Notes under the pieces: model-generated
What the model was told of the DNA's origin: nothing
What the model saw: only the letters and a program-made list of their open reading frames with translations
The model's database searches: none
Translations under genes and position numbers: made by a program
Shown: piece after piece, positions 1 to 7,107 of the stretch
Layout: each line of letters opens with the position of its first letter
Numbering within the stretch: position 1 is the first letter of the stretch
Assembly (NCBI GenBank): GCA_039934475.1
Contig: JBDTMC010000121.1
Coordinates: 1-17,917 of the forward strand
Source: JBDTMC01 sp039934475
GTDB lineage: Bacteria > Acidobacteriota > Terriglobia > Bryobacterales > Bryobacteraceae
DNA length: 17,917 bases
Reading direction: 5' to 3'

Positions 1-680
1 CCAAACATCGTGCCGCCGTCGCCGGCGAAGTGTTTGGCGCACGAAAGCACCGACAGCGGGGCATCCAGCGACTTTCCTTGCAGACCGCGCACTGCCGCCT
101 CACCCAATGGCTTCACAATATCGGGAGACTCGCTGTAGCCTTCATACGTCCGGCCCCAGCGGATATCCTGCGGGACCGTGACACACGGCGCGAACGCCCA
201 ATGAATGCCGGTGGCGCGCGTTTCAATCGCCGTGATCCGCGAAGCCTCTTCCACCAACTTCGCATTGCGCGTACAACCTAAGCCGATGTTATGCGGAAAT
301 ACCGTGGCGCCAATCACATTGTTGTGTCCGTGTACCGCGTCCACTCCGTAGAGCAATGGAATCCGCAGACGCGTCTTCAGCGCGCGCGCCTGATAGCGGT
401 CATACATGTCGGTCCATGAAGTGAGGTCGTTACCGGTCTTGGGATCCGAATCGCCGCCGCTAAGCAAGGAGCCGAGGGCGTACGTCTCGATCTCATCAAG
501 ACTCTTCAGGTTCATCTGATCCGGCTGGGTCATCTGACCGATCTTTTCGTCCAGAGTCATCTGCGCGAGGATCTTGCGCGCCTGGGCATCGTGCTTCGAG
601 TACATGGTGGACGAGGGCGCCGCGGCGGCAGCGGCTGCGGCGAGAGAGGTGGCGAGAAACTGGCGGCGGGAGGAAGTCAT
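1..680 (-). CDS. GH3 family beta-glucosidase / exo-beta-glucanase, N-terminal part (cut by window edge)
   Basis: Exported glycoside hydrolase family 3 enzyme, expected to release glucose or a similar sugar from beta-glucans or beta-glucosides. The first 226 residues are present; the rest lies left of the window. Translation from the ATG at 680 begins with a twin-arginine signal (SRRQFLA at residues 4-10) followed by an alanine-rich hydrophobic stretch, so Tat export is likely. GH3 N-domain hallmarks follow in order: MTLDEKIGQM (about 41-50), LLYGVDAVHGHNN (about 109-121), RWGRTYEGYSESP (about 172-184) and KHFAGDGGT near the cut. The catalytic Asp of the SDW-type motif and the second domain are outside the window, so activity cannot be judged. 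The upstream 106 bp contain the ahcY terminator, and no strong Shine-Dalgarno precedes the ATG. The exact substrate is unknown. Family assignment is firm because several motifs agree. Confidence 0.9.
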   Translation of the reverse strand, partial: MTSSRRQFLATSLAAAAAAAAPSSTMYSKHDAQARKILAQMTLDEKIGQMTQPDQMNLKSLDEIETYALGSLLSGGDSDPKTGNDLTSWTDMYDRYQARALKTRLRIPLLYGVDAVHGHNNVIGATVFPHNIGLGCTRNAKLVEEASRITAIETRATGIHWAFAPCVTVPQDIRWGRTYEGYSESPDIVKPLGEAAVRGLQGKSLDAPLSVLSCAKHFAGDGGTMF

Positions 681-721
681 AAGCGTAAATTAAGACAACT
701 CTATCTTATGACAAGAAGACC

Positions 722-766
722 CTGAAAAGATAAGGCCCGGCGAACCCTTTCGGGGCGCGCCGGGCT
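722..766 (-). terminator. Rho-independent terminator of ahcY
   Basis: Downstream of the ahcY stop (read leftwards) lies a perfect 8-bp GC-rich stem, GCCCGGCG at 735-742 pairing with CGCCGGGC at 758-765. The loop can form a further small CCC/GGG pairing. On the minus strand the stem is followed by the T-rich run CTTATCTTTTC (about 723-733). Stem, position and tail fit intrinsic termination separating ahcY from the GH3 gene. Confidence 0.75.
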
Positions 767-786
767 GGTCTCTCGAAACGTCGGTC

Positions 787-2217
787 TTAGTAGCGGTAGT
801 GGTCAGGCTTGTAGGGGCCGTCTACCGACACGCCTAGATACTCGGCCTGCGAAGGAGTCAGAGTCGTCAACTTCACCCCGATCTTCTCCAGGTGCAGCCG
901 CGCCACTTCCTCGTCCAGGTACTTCGGCAGAGTGTAGACCTGCGCCTTGTATTCGTCCTTGTTCTTCCACAGGTCCAACTGCGCCAGCGTCTGGTTGGCG
1001 AAGCTGTTGCTCATCACGAAGCTCGGGTGACCAGTAGCACAGCCCAGGTTCACCAGGCGGCCCTCCGCGAGCATGTAGAGGCAGCGCCCGTCGGCAAACT
1101 CATAACGGTCCACCTGCGGTTTGATCTCGGTCTTCACTACACCCGGAGCGTTGTTCAACTTGTCCACCTGAATCTCATTGTCGAAGTGGCCAATGTTGCA
1201 AACGATCGCCTGGTCCTTCATGCGCTGCATGTGCTCCACCGTGATGATGTCGCAGTTGCCGGTGCAAGTGACATAGATATCGGCGCGCCCCAGGGTGTCT
1301 TCGATCGTCGTAACTTCGAAGCCTTCCATCGCCGCCTGCAGAGCGTTAATCGGATCGATCTCGGTCACAATCACGCGGGCGCCAAAGCCGCGCAGTGAAT
1401 GCGCGGAGCCCTTGCCGACGTCACCGTAACCACAGATCACCGCCACCTTGCCCGCCACCATCACATCCGTGGCGCGCTTGATGCCGTCCGCCAGCGATTC
1501 GCGGCAACCATACAGGTTGTCGAACTTCGACTTCGTCACCGAATCGTTCACATTGATGGCCGGCACCAGCAACTTGCCCTGCTGATGCATTTTGTACAGC
1601 CGGTGTACACCAGTGGTGGTCTCTTCCGATACGCCGCGCCACGCCTTCACGATGTCATGCCAGCGAGTCGGGTTCTCCGCGTACACTTCCTTCAAGAGAT
1701 TCTTGATGACTGTTTCTTCGTGGCTGCCCGAAGGAGTGTTCACCCAGTCCGAACCCTCTTCCAGTTCATAGCCCTTGTGCAGCAGCAGCGTCACGTCGCC
1801 GCCATCGTCAACCACAAGCTGCGGACCCAGACCGTCGGGGTGGCTGATCGCTTGCAGCGTACACCACCAATACTCTTCCAGCGATTCGCCCTTCCACGCA
1901 AACACTGGCACGCCGGTAGCCGCTATCGCTGCCGCGGCATGGTCCTGCGTAGAGAAAATGTTACAGCTCGCCCAGCGCACATCGGCGCCCAGGTCCAACA
2001 AGGTTTCAATCAGCACGGCCGTCTGTATCGTCATGTGCAGACTTCCGGTGATGCGCACACCGGCCAGTGGCTTATCGGCGGCGTACTTCTTACGGATGGC
2101 CATCAAGCCGGGCATTTCATGCTCAGCGACGGTAATTTCCTTGCGGCCCCAGTCGGCGAGCTTCATGTCGGCGACTTTGAAATCGGTTGCGGTGCGGTTC
2201 AGTGTTGCGGTGCTCAT
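787..2217 (-). CDS. ahcY: S-adenosylhomocysteine hydrolase (adenosylhomocysteinase)
   Basis: Cytoplasmic NAD-dependent enzyme that reversibly splits S-adenosylhomocysteine into homocysteine and adenosine, removing the product inhibitor of methyltransferases and feeding the methionine cycle. The 476-residue protein is full length for the bacterial type. Hallmarks: GSLHMT (58-63), the EETTTGVHRL segment (198-207), the NDSVTKSKFDN segment carrying the active-site lysine (about 224-234), the Rossmann NAD motif GYGDVGKG (263-270), NIGHFD (341-346) and the family C-terminus PDHYRY. The frame stays open upstream to an ATG at 2466, but those 83 extra codons run antisense through the divergent regulator and look nothing like the family. 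The ATG at 2217 gives MSTATLNRTATDFKVAD, the normal start region. It is divergent from a SahR-like regulator, with an operator-like palindrome 9 bases upstream of its start. Confidence 0.97.
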   Translation of the reverse strand: MSTATLNRTATDFKVADMKLADWGRKEITVAEHEMPGLMAIRKKYAADKPLAGVRITGSLHMTIQTAVLIETLLDLGADVRWASCNIFSTQDHAAAAIAATGVPVFAWKGESLEEYWWCTLQAISHPDGLGPQLVVDDGGDVTLLLHKGYELEEGSDWVNTPSGSHEETVIKNLLKEVYAENPTRWHDIVKAWRGVSEETTTGVHRLYKMHQQGKLLVPAINVNDSVTKSKFDNLYGCRESLADGIKRATDVMVAGKVAVICGYGDVGKGSAHSLRGFGARVIVTEIDPINALQAAMEGFEVTTIEDTLGRADIYVTCTGNCDIITVEHMQRMKDQAIVCNIGHFDNEIQVDKLNNAPGVVKTEIKPQVDRYEFADGRCLYMLAEGRLVNLGCATGHPSFVMSNSFANQTLAQLDLWKNKDEYKAQVYTLPKYLDEEVARLHLEKIGVKLTTLTPSQAEYLGVSVDGPYKPDHYRY

Positions 2218-2225
2218 AATTTTCT

Positions 2226-2251
2226 TATCGACGAATCCAGATACGTTGATA
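2226..2251. promoter_or_regulatory. Candidate SahR-type operator, 26-bp near-palindrome
   Basis: TATCGACG (2226-2233) and CGTTGATA (2244-2251) form inverted arms with 7 of 8 positions matching. The centre contains a second symmetric pair, ATC (2235-2237) and GAT (2240-2242). Overall 10 of 13 position pairs are complementary. The site lies in the 52-bp gap between ahcY and the divergent ArsR-methyltransferase gene and overlaps the -10 elements predicted for both. That suits a dimeric ArsR-type repressor controlling both genes. The symmetry and location are seen directly; protein binding is inferred. Confidence 0.6.
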
Positions 2252-2279
2252 GAATAACAGCACGGACCCATGGCGTCAA
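2251..2279 (-). promoter_or_regulatory. Sigma70-type promoter of ahcY
   Basis: Read on the minus strand: -35 TTGACG (2274-2279, 5 of 6 consensus), a 17-bp spacer and -10 TATTCT (2251-2256, 4 of 6). The transcript would start near 2244, leaving a leader of about 27 nt. The -35 box lies within codons 2-4 of the divergent regulator gene. A weaker plus-strand promoter for the regulator, TCGACG (2228-2233), 16 bp, TAGAAT (2250-2255), occupies the same palindrome. Confidence 0.6.
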
Positions 2280-3208
2280 TCCTAAAACTTCTCAGGCTGC
2301 TGGCCGATCCCACCCGGCTTCGCGTTCTTCTTGTACTGGAGCACGAAGAACTCTCAGTGGCCGAACTGCAGGAGATACTCTCCATCGGCCAGAGCACAAT
2401 GTCCACGCACCTGGGGCAACTGAAATCCGCCGGTCTGGTTGAAGACCGCCGCACGGGAAAGAACATCCTCTACCGCATCAGACCGCAGCCTGGTGATGAA
2501 GCGCAGATGCTGGAGCAAGTAATGGAAGTGCTGCGCCACGCTGCCGAAGAGATCGCGGAAGCCGAGCAGGACCGCGAGGCTCTACGTCTGGTGCTGCACA
2601 AGCGCAAGGACAAGATTCGCGCCTACTTCGACGAACTGGCCGGAAAGTTCGGCCGCCAGTACGTACCGGGACGCTCTTGGCAAGGCCTGGCGGAGACGTT
2701 ACTCGCCCTTATGCCTCCAATGGTGATCGCCGACCTCGGCGCGGGTGAAGGTTCGTTCTCCCAGTTACTGGCGCGCCGGGCGGAGAGAGTCATCGCGGTG
2801 GACAACGCCGACAAGATGGTGGAATACGGCAGCGAACTGGCGCGCCGCCACGGCGTGAAGAATCTGGAATACCGGAAGGGCGACCTGGAGGACCTTCCGA
2901 TTGAATCCTCCGCCGTGGACCTAGCCTTCTTCAGCCAGGCACTCCATCACGCGCAGCATCCACAGGTGGCTGTGAATGAGGCTCACCGCATTTTGAAACC
3001 AGGCGGCCGCATCGTCGTCCTGGATCTGGCCAGGCACGGCTTTGAAGAAGCACGCGAGCTATACGCCGACGTCTGGCTCGGGTTCACCGAAGTGGAAGTC
3101 CGCGGCTTCCTCCGCAAGGCTGGATTCAATGGCATCGAAACCAGCCTGGTTCACAAGGAACAGGAATCGCCGTATCTGGAAACGATGCTCGCCGTGGCGA
3201 CGAAGTAG
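2270..3208 (+). CDS. ArsR-type HTH / SAM-methyltransferase fusion regulator, SahR-like
   Basis: A 312-residue transcription factor. Residues 1-95 form an ArsR/SmtB winged helix (LADPTRLRVLLVL at 11-23; recognition region STMSTHLGQLKSAGLV at 42-57). A charged helical linker (about 80-125) leads to a class I methyltransferase fold with SAM motif I DLGAGEG (155-161), an acidic strand-2 end (D178) and HRILKPGGR (239-247). The protein has no cysteine and lacks the ELCVCDL metal box, so it is not a metal sensor. In Proteobacteria, SahR regulators have this same architecture, sense S-adenosylhomocysteine and control ahcY and methionine genes. Its position directly divergent from ahcY with a shared palindrome supports the same role here, with autoregulation. 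The methyltransferase fold may serve only as a ligand pocket. There is no clear Shine-Dalgarno, and the predicted leader is very short. The symbol is left empty because orthology to SahR is inferred. Confidence 0.85.
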   Translation: MASILKLLRLLADPTRLRVLLVLEHEELSVAELQEILSIGQSTMSTHLGQLKSAGLVEDRRTGKNILYRIRPQPGDEAQMLEQVMEVLRHAAEEIAEAEQDREALRLVLHKRKDKIRAYFDELAGKFGRQYVPGRSWQGLAETLLALMPPMVIADLGAGEGSFSQLLARRAERVIAVDNADKMVEYGSELARRHGVKNLEYRKGDLEDLPIESSAVDLAFFSQALHHAQHPQVAVNEAHRILKPGGRIVVLDLARHGFEEARELYADVWLGFTEVEVRGFLRKAGFNGIETSLVHKEQESPYLETMLAVATK

Positions 3209-3212
3209 CCTG

Positions 3213-3488
3213 CTATCCTCCCGAACGGACACGTTCGGGTGCACTGGGAGCCCCACGAAGCAAGCCGGCAGTGCTGAGATCTTCGTCGACATCCGGCCAG
3301 TAGATACCATACCCCGCACCGCTAATCGCCCAGTTCTGACGCTGCGCCCCCGTTGCATCAAGAAGCCTTGGGTACCACACCAGCGGAACAACGATCGTCC
3401 TGCCGTCCGTGAGGTCCACAGCCAGAGTGTCCTCGGTGAAGTGGACGTCCTTAACGCTCTCTCCGGGCTTACTCTCCGAACCGTGCAT
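3213..3488 (-). CDS. DUF2442 domain protein
   Basis: Small 91-residue protein matching the DUF2442 family: VKDVHFTEDTLAVDLTDGRT at 12-31, WYPRLL at 38-43 and YGIYWPDVDEDLS at 60-72. The function of this family is unknown. Members are often found beside DUF4160 proteins and have been suggested to act as toxin-antitoxin partners, but no DUF4160 partner is present. It starts 11 bases after the GH95 stop on the same strand, with a good AAGGAG ribosome site 8 bases before the ATG at 3488, so it may be the last gene of the GH95 transcript. An ATG at 3493 in another frame competes for the same site, but its product resembles nothing. The last residues (PERVRSGG) are encoded by a perfect 8-bp hairpin and are probably not part of the domain. 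It ends 4 bases from the convergent regulator's stop. Confidence 0.8.
   Translation of the reverse strand: MHGSESKPGESVKDVHFTEDTLAVDLTDGRTIVVPLVWYPRLLDATGAQRQNWAISGAGYGIYWPDVDEDLSTAGLLRGAPSAPERVRSGG
3220..3239. repeat. Perfect 8-bp inverted repeat at the convergent gene ends
   Basis: CCCGAACG (3220-3227) and CGTTCGGG (3232-3239) flank a 4-base loop. It sits just after the SahR-like gene's stop and inside the last codons of the DUF2442 gene. There is no T-tract on the plus side, so it is not a standard intrinsic terminator for the regulator. It may act as a 3' stabilising hairpin or a factor-aided stop. Confidence 0.5.
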
Positions 3489-3499
3489 TCCATTTCTCC

Positions 3500-5881
3500 T
3501 TACCGCGACACCCGCTCCAACGAGCCATTCAGCCGCACACTCTCTCCTACCTTCGTCTCAAAATCCACGGTCTTGCCGTTATACCGGATCTTCAAAGGTC
3601 CACCCAGGGTCGACCGCACCACACCCACCAGCAACTTGCCGCCTTTCCAATATAAGTCGGCCTCAAATCCTCCCCTTGCGCGTAGACCACGGATGTTACC
3701 CTCGCGCCAGGCATCAGGCAGCGCGGGCAGGAAGCGGACAACACCGTTGTGGCTCTGAAGCAGCATCTCGGCAATCCCGGCCGTGGCGCCGAAATTGCCG
3801 TCGATCTGAAAGGGTGGATGCGCATCGAACAGATTCTCATAACTGCCACCCGCCGACTTGCCTCCCATCACGAATCCCGTCTCGCCCGTCGGCCGCAGCA
3901 TCATTCCGAGAATCGTGTTCGCCCGGTTGCCGTCGCCCAACCGCGCCCACAGATTCAGTTTGTACGCCAAAGACCAGCCGGTGGAAGCATCGCCACGCGC
4001 GTCCAGACTCTTGCGCGCCGCTGCCGCCAGTTCGCCCGTCTCGTCTGGAGTGATCTCCGACGCGGGATACAAGCCCCATAGGTGGGAGACGTGGCGGTGT
4101 GTCTTTTCCACCTCCGCATACTCCTCCAGCCATTCCATGACTCGACCGTCTGAGCCGGCCCTTGTGGGAGCCAGGCGCGCCCGCTTCGCAGTCAGCTCCT
4201 CACGAAACTCGAGATCCGTCTTCAAAATCTCAGAAGCCTGAATGGCAGCAGAGAACAGATAACGCAGTAACTGGTTGTCCACCGTCGGCCCCATACAGAC
4301 GTGCGACTGCGAACCATCCTTCAGTTGGAACGCGTTCTCCGGCGAATTGGAAGGCGCGGTCACGAGCCACTTTCCATCGGCGCTCTCGGTGAGAAAATCC
4401 GCGTAGAACCGTGCCGAACCTTTCAGCAAGGGATACGCCCACTCGAGGAACTTCTCGTCGCGCGTAAACAGATAGTGATCCCAAAGATGCTGGCACAACC
4501 AGGCCGAACCGCTGGTAGTGGCGCCCCATGAGGCGCTCTCTCCGGGCGATGTATAGCCCCACGGATTCGTGATCACATGCGCCACCCAGCCGCGCGCGCC
4601 GTAGTAGGCTTTGGCTGTATGTTCTCCTGGCTCACGGAGGGATTCGATCAACGCAAAAAGTGGCTGATGCAACTCGCTCAGGTTCGTAACCTCCGCTGGC
4701 CAGTAGTTCATTTGCACATTCACGTCGAGGTGCCAGTCTCCGTTCCAAGGTGTCTGCAACTCCTCTGCCCAAATGCCCTGCAGGTTGGCCGGAAGTCCGC
4801 CGGGACGAGAGGAGGAGATCAATAGGTAGCGGCCATAGTCGAAGTACAACGCAGCCAGCGAGGGATCGAGCGGCCCATCCGCAGCCGCCTTGATCCGCTC
4901 TGGAGTCGAGATGAACTCGCCGTCGGGCTGCGCCGGTCCCAGTTCCAGTTGCGCCCGCTCGAAGTATTTCTGATAGTCCGCCTCATGTGAGCGCAGCAGC
5001 ATCGTGTACGGTCTGCCCATAACGCGGGTCATGTCGTTGCGGGTAAGTGCCACCCGGTCAGCCACCTTGCGACCTGCAAAGCCATGAAAGTCGGTGGCCG
5101 CGGTCACAAATAGCGTTACCTCATCGGCTCCCCGCACCGTAATCGAGCCGTCGGCCGCTGATACCGTTCCCCCCTTGGTCCGCATATCCACGCGCGCGGC
5201 ATAGCTGACTCCCTTGCCACCTTTGCCGTCATTCAACGTTCCCGTCATCAGCAATCCCGAGTTCCCATCCGTCACCGTCGTAAACCGTTCCGGACGGTCG
5301 AGCTTCGCAGTAAACGAGATCAATCCGCGCTTGGAAGTGTGAAGCCTGATGACGATCGCCTCGTCAGGAGCACTGGCAAAGTACTCGCGCGAGACGTTCA
5401 CATCGGCGCGCCGGAACTCCACACGAGCTATCGCCTTCGACACATCCAGAGAACGCCGGTACCCCTTAACTTCACCCTCTGTCTTTTCAAACGCCAGCCG
5501 CAGCGTCCCCAGCACCTGATAACACCCAAACTGAACGTCCTTGCCATTGCCGCTTCCGGAACCCGGCCCGCGCGCGACAAACTTCTCATTCACTAACTTC
5601 TCCGCCTCGGCGTTGCGCCCTTCGCGCAACAGCCGGCGGATCTCAGGCAGACTGGCCGCCGCGTCGTCCCGGTCCGCATTCTGCACGGAGCCCGACCACA
5701 TACTCGATTCGTTGAGGACAATCTTCTCTTCCTCGACGCCCCCAAATACCATCGCCCCCAACCGCCCATTGCCGATCGGTACCGACTGAGTGAACTTCGT
5801 GGCCGGTGTATCGAACCACAGCGAGCGTTCGGAGGCGAACCCAGGCAGCGCCAGCAGGAGTAGAGCGAGTATCCGTGTCAT
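3500..5881 (-). CDS. Secreted GH95 alpha-L-fucosidase / alpha-L-galactosidase
   Basis: A 793-residue glycoside hydrolase of family 95, inverting enzymes that remove terminal alpha-L-fucose (typically alpha-1,2) or alpha-L-galactose from glycans. A Sec signal peptide covers about residues 1-16 (hydrophobic LALLLLALPG core). The N-terminal beta domain begins SLWFDTPATKFTQSVPIGNG (20-39), with GNGRLGAMVFGG in the same region. The (alpha/alpha)6 barrel holds the active site: LDVNVQMNYWPAE (385-397), SNSPENAF (511-518, E515 expected general acid), THRHVSHLWGLYP (594-606) and FQIDGNFG (691-698, D694). By alignment from memory with B. bifidum AfcA, E515, N388 and D694 match E566, N423 and D766, but the position of N421 is Asp386. 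A GGGAGG ribosome site sits 7 bases before the ATG at 5881. It is divergent from a sugar-acid dehydratase (35 bp) and followed by the DUF2442 gene. The choice between fucose and galactose cannot be made from sequence. Confidence 0.93.
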   Translation of the reverse strand: MTRILALLLLALPGFASERSLWFDTPATKFTQSVPIGNGRLGAMVFGGVEEEKIVLNESSMWSGSVQNADRDDAAASLPEIRRLLREGRNAEAEKLVNEKFVARGPGSGSGNGKDVQFGCYQVLGTLRLAFEKTEGEVKGYRRSLDVSKAIARVEFRRADVNVSREYFASAPDEAIVIRLHTSKRGLISFTAKLDRPERFTTVTDGNSGLLMTGTLNDGKGGKGVSYAARVDMRTKGGTVSAADGSITVRGADEVTLFVTAATDFHGFAGRKVADRVALTRNDMTRVMGRPYTMLLRSHEADYQKYFERAQLELGPAQPDGEFISTPERIKAAADGPLDPSLAALYFDYGRYLLISSSRPGGLPANLQGIWAEELQTPWNGDWHLDVNVQMNYWPAEVTNLSELHQPLFALIESLREPGEHTAKAYYGARGWVAHVITNPWGYTSPGESASWGATTSGSAWLCQHLWDHYLFTRDEKFLEWAYPLLKGSARFYADFLTESADGKWLVTAPSNSPENAFQLKDGSQSHVCMGPTVDNQLLRYLFSAAIQASEILKTDLEFREELTAKRARLAPTRAGSDGRVMEWLEEYAEVEKTHRHVSHLWGLYPASEITPDETGELAAAARKSLDARGDASTGWSLAYKLNLWARLGDGNRANTILGMMLRPTGETGFVMGGKSAGGSYENLFDAHPPFQIDGNFGATAGIAEMLLQSHNGVVRFLPALPDAWREGNIRGLRARGGFEADLYWKGGKLLVGVVRSTLGGPLKIRYNGKTVDFETKVGESVRLNGSLERVSR

Positions 5882-5916
5882 GAAAGTCCTCCCACAGATG
5901 ATACAGTCGATTGACG

Positions 5917-7101
5917 ATGACAGCGAAAATCACTGCGGTACGCACGACGGTGGTCAACGCCCAGATGCGCAACTGGGTCTTTGTGAAGGTGGAGACCGAT
6001 CAGCCAGGTCTCTATGGCTGGGGCGAAGGGTCGCTCGAATGGAAGACTCGCGCCGTGGTGGGTGCGGTGGAGGACTTCGCGCCAATGATCCTCGGCGAAG
6101 ACCCCACACGGATCGAGCATCTTTATCAGAAGATGTACCGGCAGTCGTTCTGGCGTCTCGGCGTGATCGGCATGTCCGCCATCTCCGCCATCGAACAGGC
6201 CTGCTGGGACATCACAGGTAAGATGCTCAACCGGCCCGTGTACCAACTGCTGGGCGGGGCCGTTCGCGATCGCGTTCGCATGTACACGCACCTCGGCGGC
6301 GGCGACATGAAGGCAGTCTACGAAACGCAGGACGCGGGCGACCCGCAGATGTTCGTCGACCGCGCTCTCGAAGTCGTCTCGCGCGGATACACCGCGGTAA
6401 AGGTCCTCATCACGCCGCCCACGGAAACCTTAAACAGCATCGCCGCCTATCGATCAGCCGAAACGTTTATGCGCGCCTTGCGGGAAGCCCTCGGTGAGCG
6501 CATCGACATCATGGTGGATTGCCACGGCCGCCATAGTGTCGCCAACGCCCTGGAATTTTGCCGCATCCTCGCGCCCTACCGCCCCTACTTCGTCGAGGAG
6601 CCCGTGCCACCGGAAAACGCAGACCTCATGGCGCAGGTCTGCCACGCTTCACCCGTGCCCATCGCCACCGGAGAGCGCCTGGTTACCCGTCATCAGTTTC
6701 GCCCACTCTTTGAGAAGAACGCCTGCCACGTCATCCAACCCGATCTTTGCCATTGCGGGGGCCTCTGGGAAGCGCGCAAGATCGCGGCCATGGCTGAGGT
6801 CTACGGCATGGGCGTTGCGCCCCACAACCCTCTTGGTCCGGTGGCCAATGCCGCGGCTCTGCACTTCGCCTTGAGCACGCCCAATTTCCTCATTCAGGAA
6901 GACATGCTGAGCGATGTCCCCTGGCGCTGGGAAGTGGTGCGCCACAATCTGGAGACGAAGGATGGGTATTGGCTGCCCACATCCGCCCCAGGCATGGGCA
7001 TCGACATTGATGAAGCCGCCGCTGCCCGTCATCCCTTCGAACAGGAAGTGATCCACGCGATGAGCGTCCGCGCGGCTGATGGCGCCATCCTCGACTGGTA
7101 G
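5917..7101 (+). CDS. Enolase-superfamily sugar-acid dehydratase (galactonate dehydratase DgoD-like)
   Basis: Mandelate racemase/muconate lactonizing enzyme family member, 394 residues, closest in recalled sequence to E. coli D-galactonate dehydratase. It would dehydrate an aldonate to a 2-keto-3-deoxy sugar acid in the cytoplasm. Hallmarks: GWGEGSLEWKTRAV (about 34-47), WRLGVIGMSAISAIEQACWD (79-98), metal ligands D201 (in VDCHGRH), E227 (in FVEEPV) and E253 (in TGERL), acid H203 and base H303 (in APHNPLGP). The spacing of these residues is the same as in E. coli DgoD. The ATG at 5917 is preferred over the in-frame TTG at 5911 because MTAKITAVRT then aligns with the DgoD N-terminus. Neither has a convincing ribosome site. 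Substrate is unproven: D-galactonate, L-fuconate, L-galactonate and others are possible in this superfamily, and the neighbouring GH95 enzyme makes an L-fucose- or L-galactose-derived acid worth testing. Confidence 0.87.
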   Translation: MTAKITAVRTTVVNAQMRNWVFVKVETDQPGLYGWGEGSLEWKTRAVVGAVEDFAPMILGEDPTRIEHLYQKMYRQSFWRLGVIGMSAISAIEQACWDITGKMLNRPVYQLLGGAVRDRVRMYTHLGGGDMKAVYETQDAGDPQMFVDRALEVVSRGYTAVKVLITPPTETLNSIAAYRSAETFMRALREALGERIDIMVDCHGRHSVANALEFCRILAPYRPYFVEEPVPPENADLMAQVCHASPVPIATGERLVTRHQFRPLFEKNACHVIQPDLCHCGGLWEARKIAAMAEVYGMGVAPHNPLGPVANAAALHFALSTPNFLIQEDMLSDVPWRWEVVRHNLETKDGYWLPTSAPGMGIDIDEAAAARHPFEQEVIHAMSVRAADGAILDW

Positions 7102-7107
7102 CTGCCG

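Noticed and set aside
687..714. Promoter of the GH3 gene (TTGTCA, 16 bp, TAATTT on the minus strand)
   Set aside because: The -10 match is poor and the leader would be very short; not strong enough to annotate.
2218..2244. SAH riboswitch in the ahcY leader
   Set aside because: The predicted leader is only about 27 nt, too short for the known SAH riboswitch fold; protein control through the palindrome is more likely.
892..2442. Long plus-strand open frames opposite ahcY (168 and 347 codons)
   Set aside because: They are antisense shadows of a highly conserved enzyme in high-GC DNA; their products have no recognisable domain.
2218..2466. N-terminal extension of ahcY to an upstream ATG at 2466
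   Set aside because: The 83 extra codons run antisense through the regulator gene, are Ser/Arg/Cys-rich and have no family similarity; the ATG at 2217 gives a normal SAHH N-terminus.
3059..3493. Alternative 144-codon minus-strand frame overlapping DUF2442
   Set aside because: Its product resembles no family and it runs into the end of the SahR-like gene, whereas the overlapping DUF2442 frame is a clear family match.
5911..5916. TTG start two codons before the dehydratase ATG
   Set aside because: The ATG at 5917 aligns with the DgoD N-terminus, and there is no ribosome site favouring the TTG.
5882..5916. Divergent promoter between GH95 and the dehydratase gene
   Set aside because: The 35-bp gap shows only the GH95 ribosome site; no convincing -35/-10 pair was found on either strand, so any promoters must reach into the coding regions.
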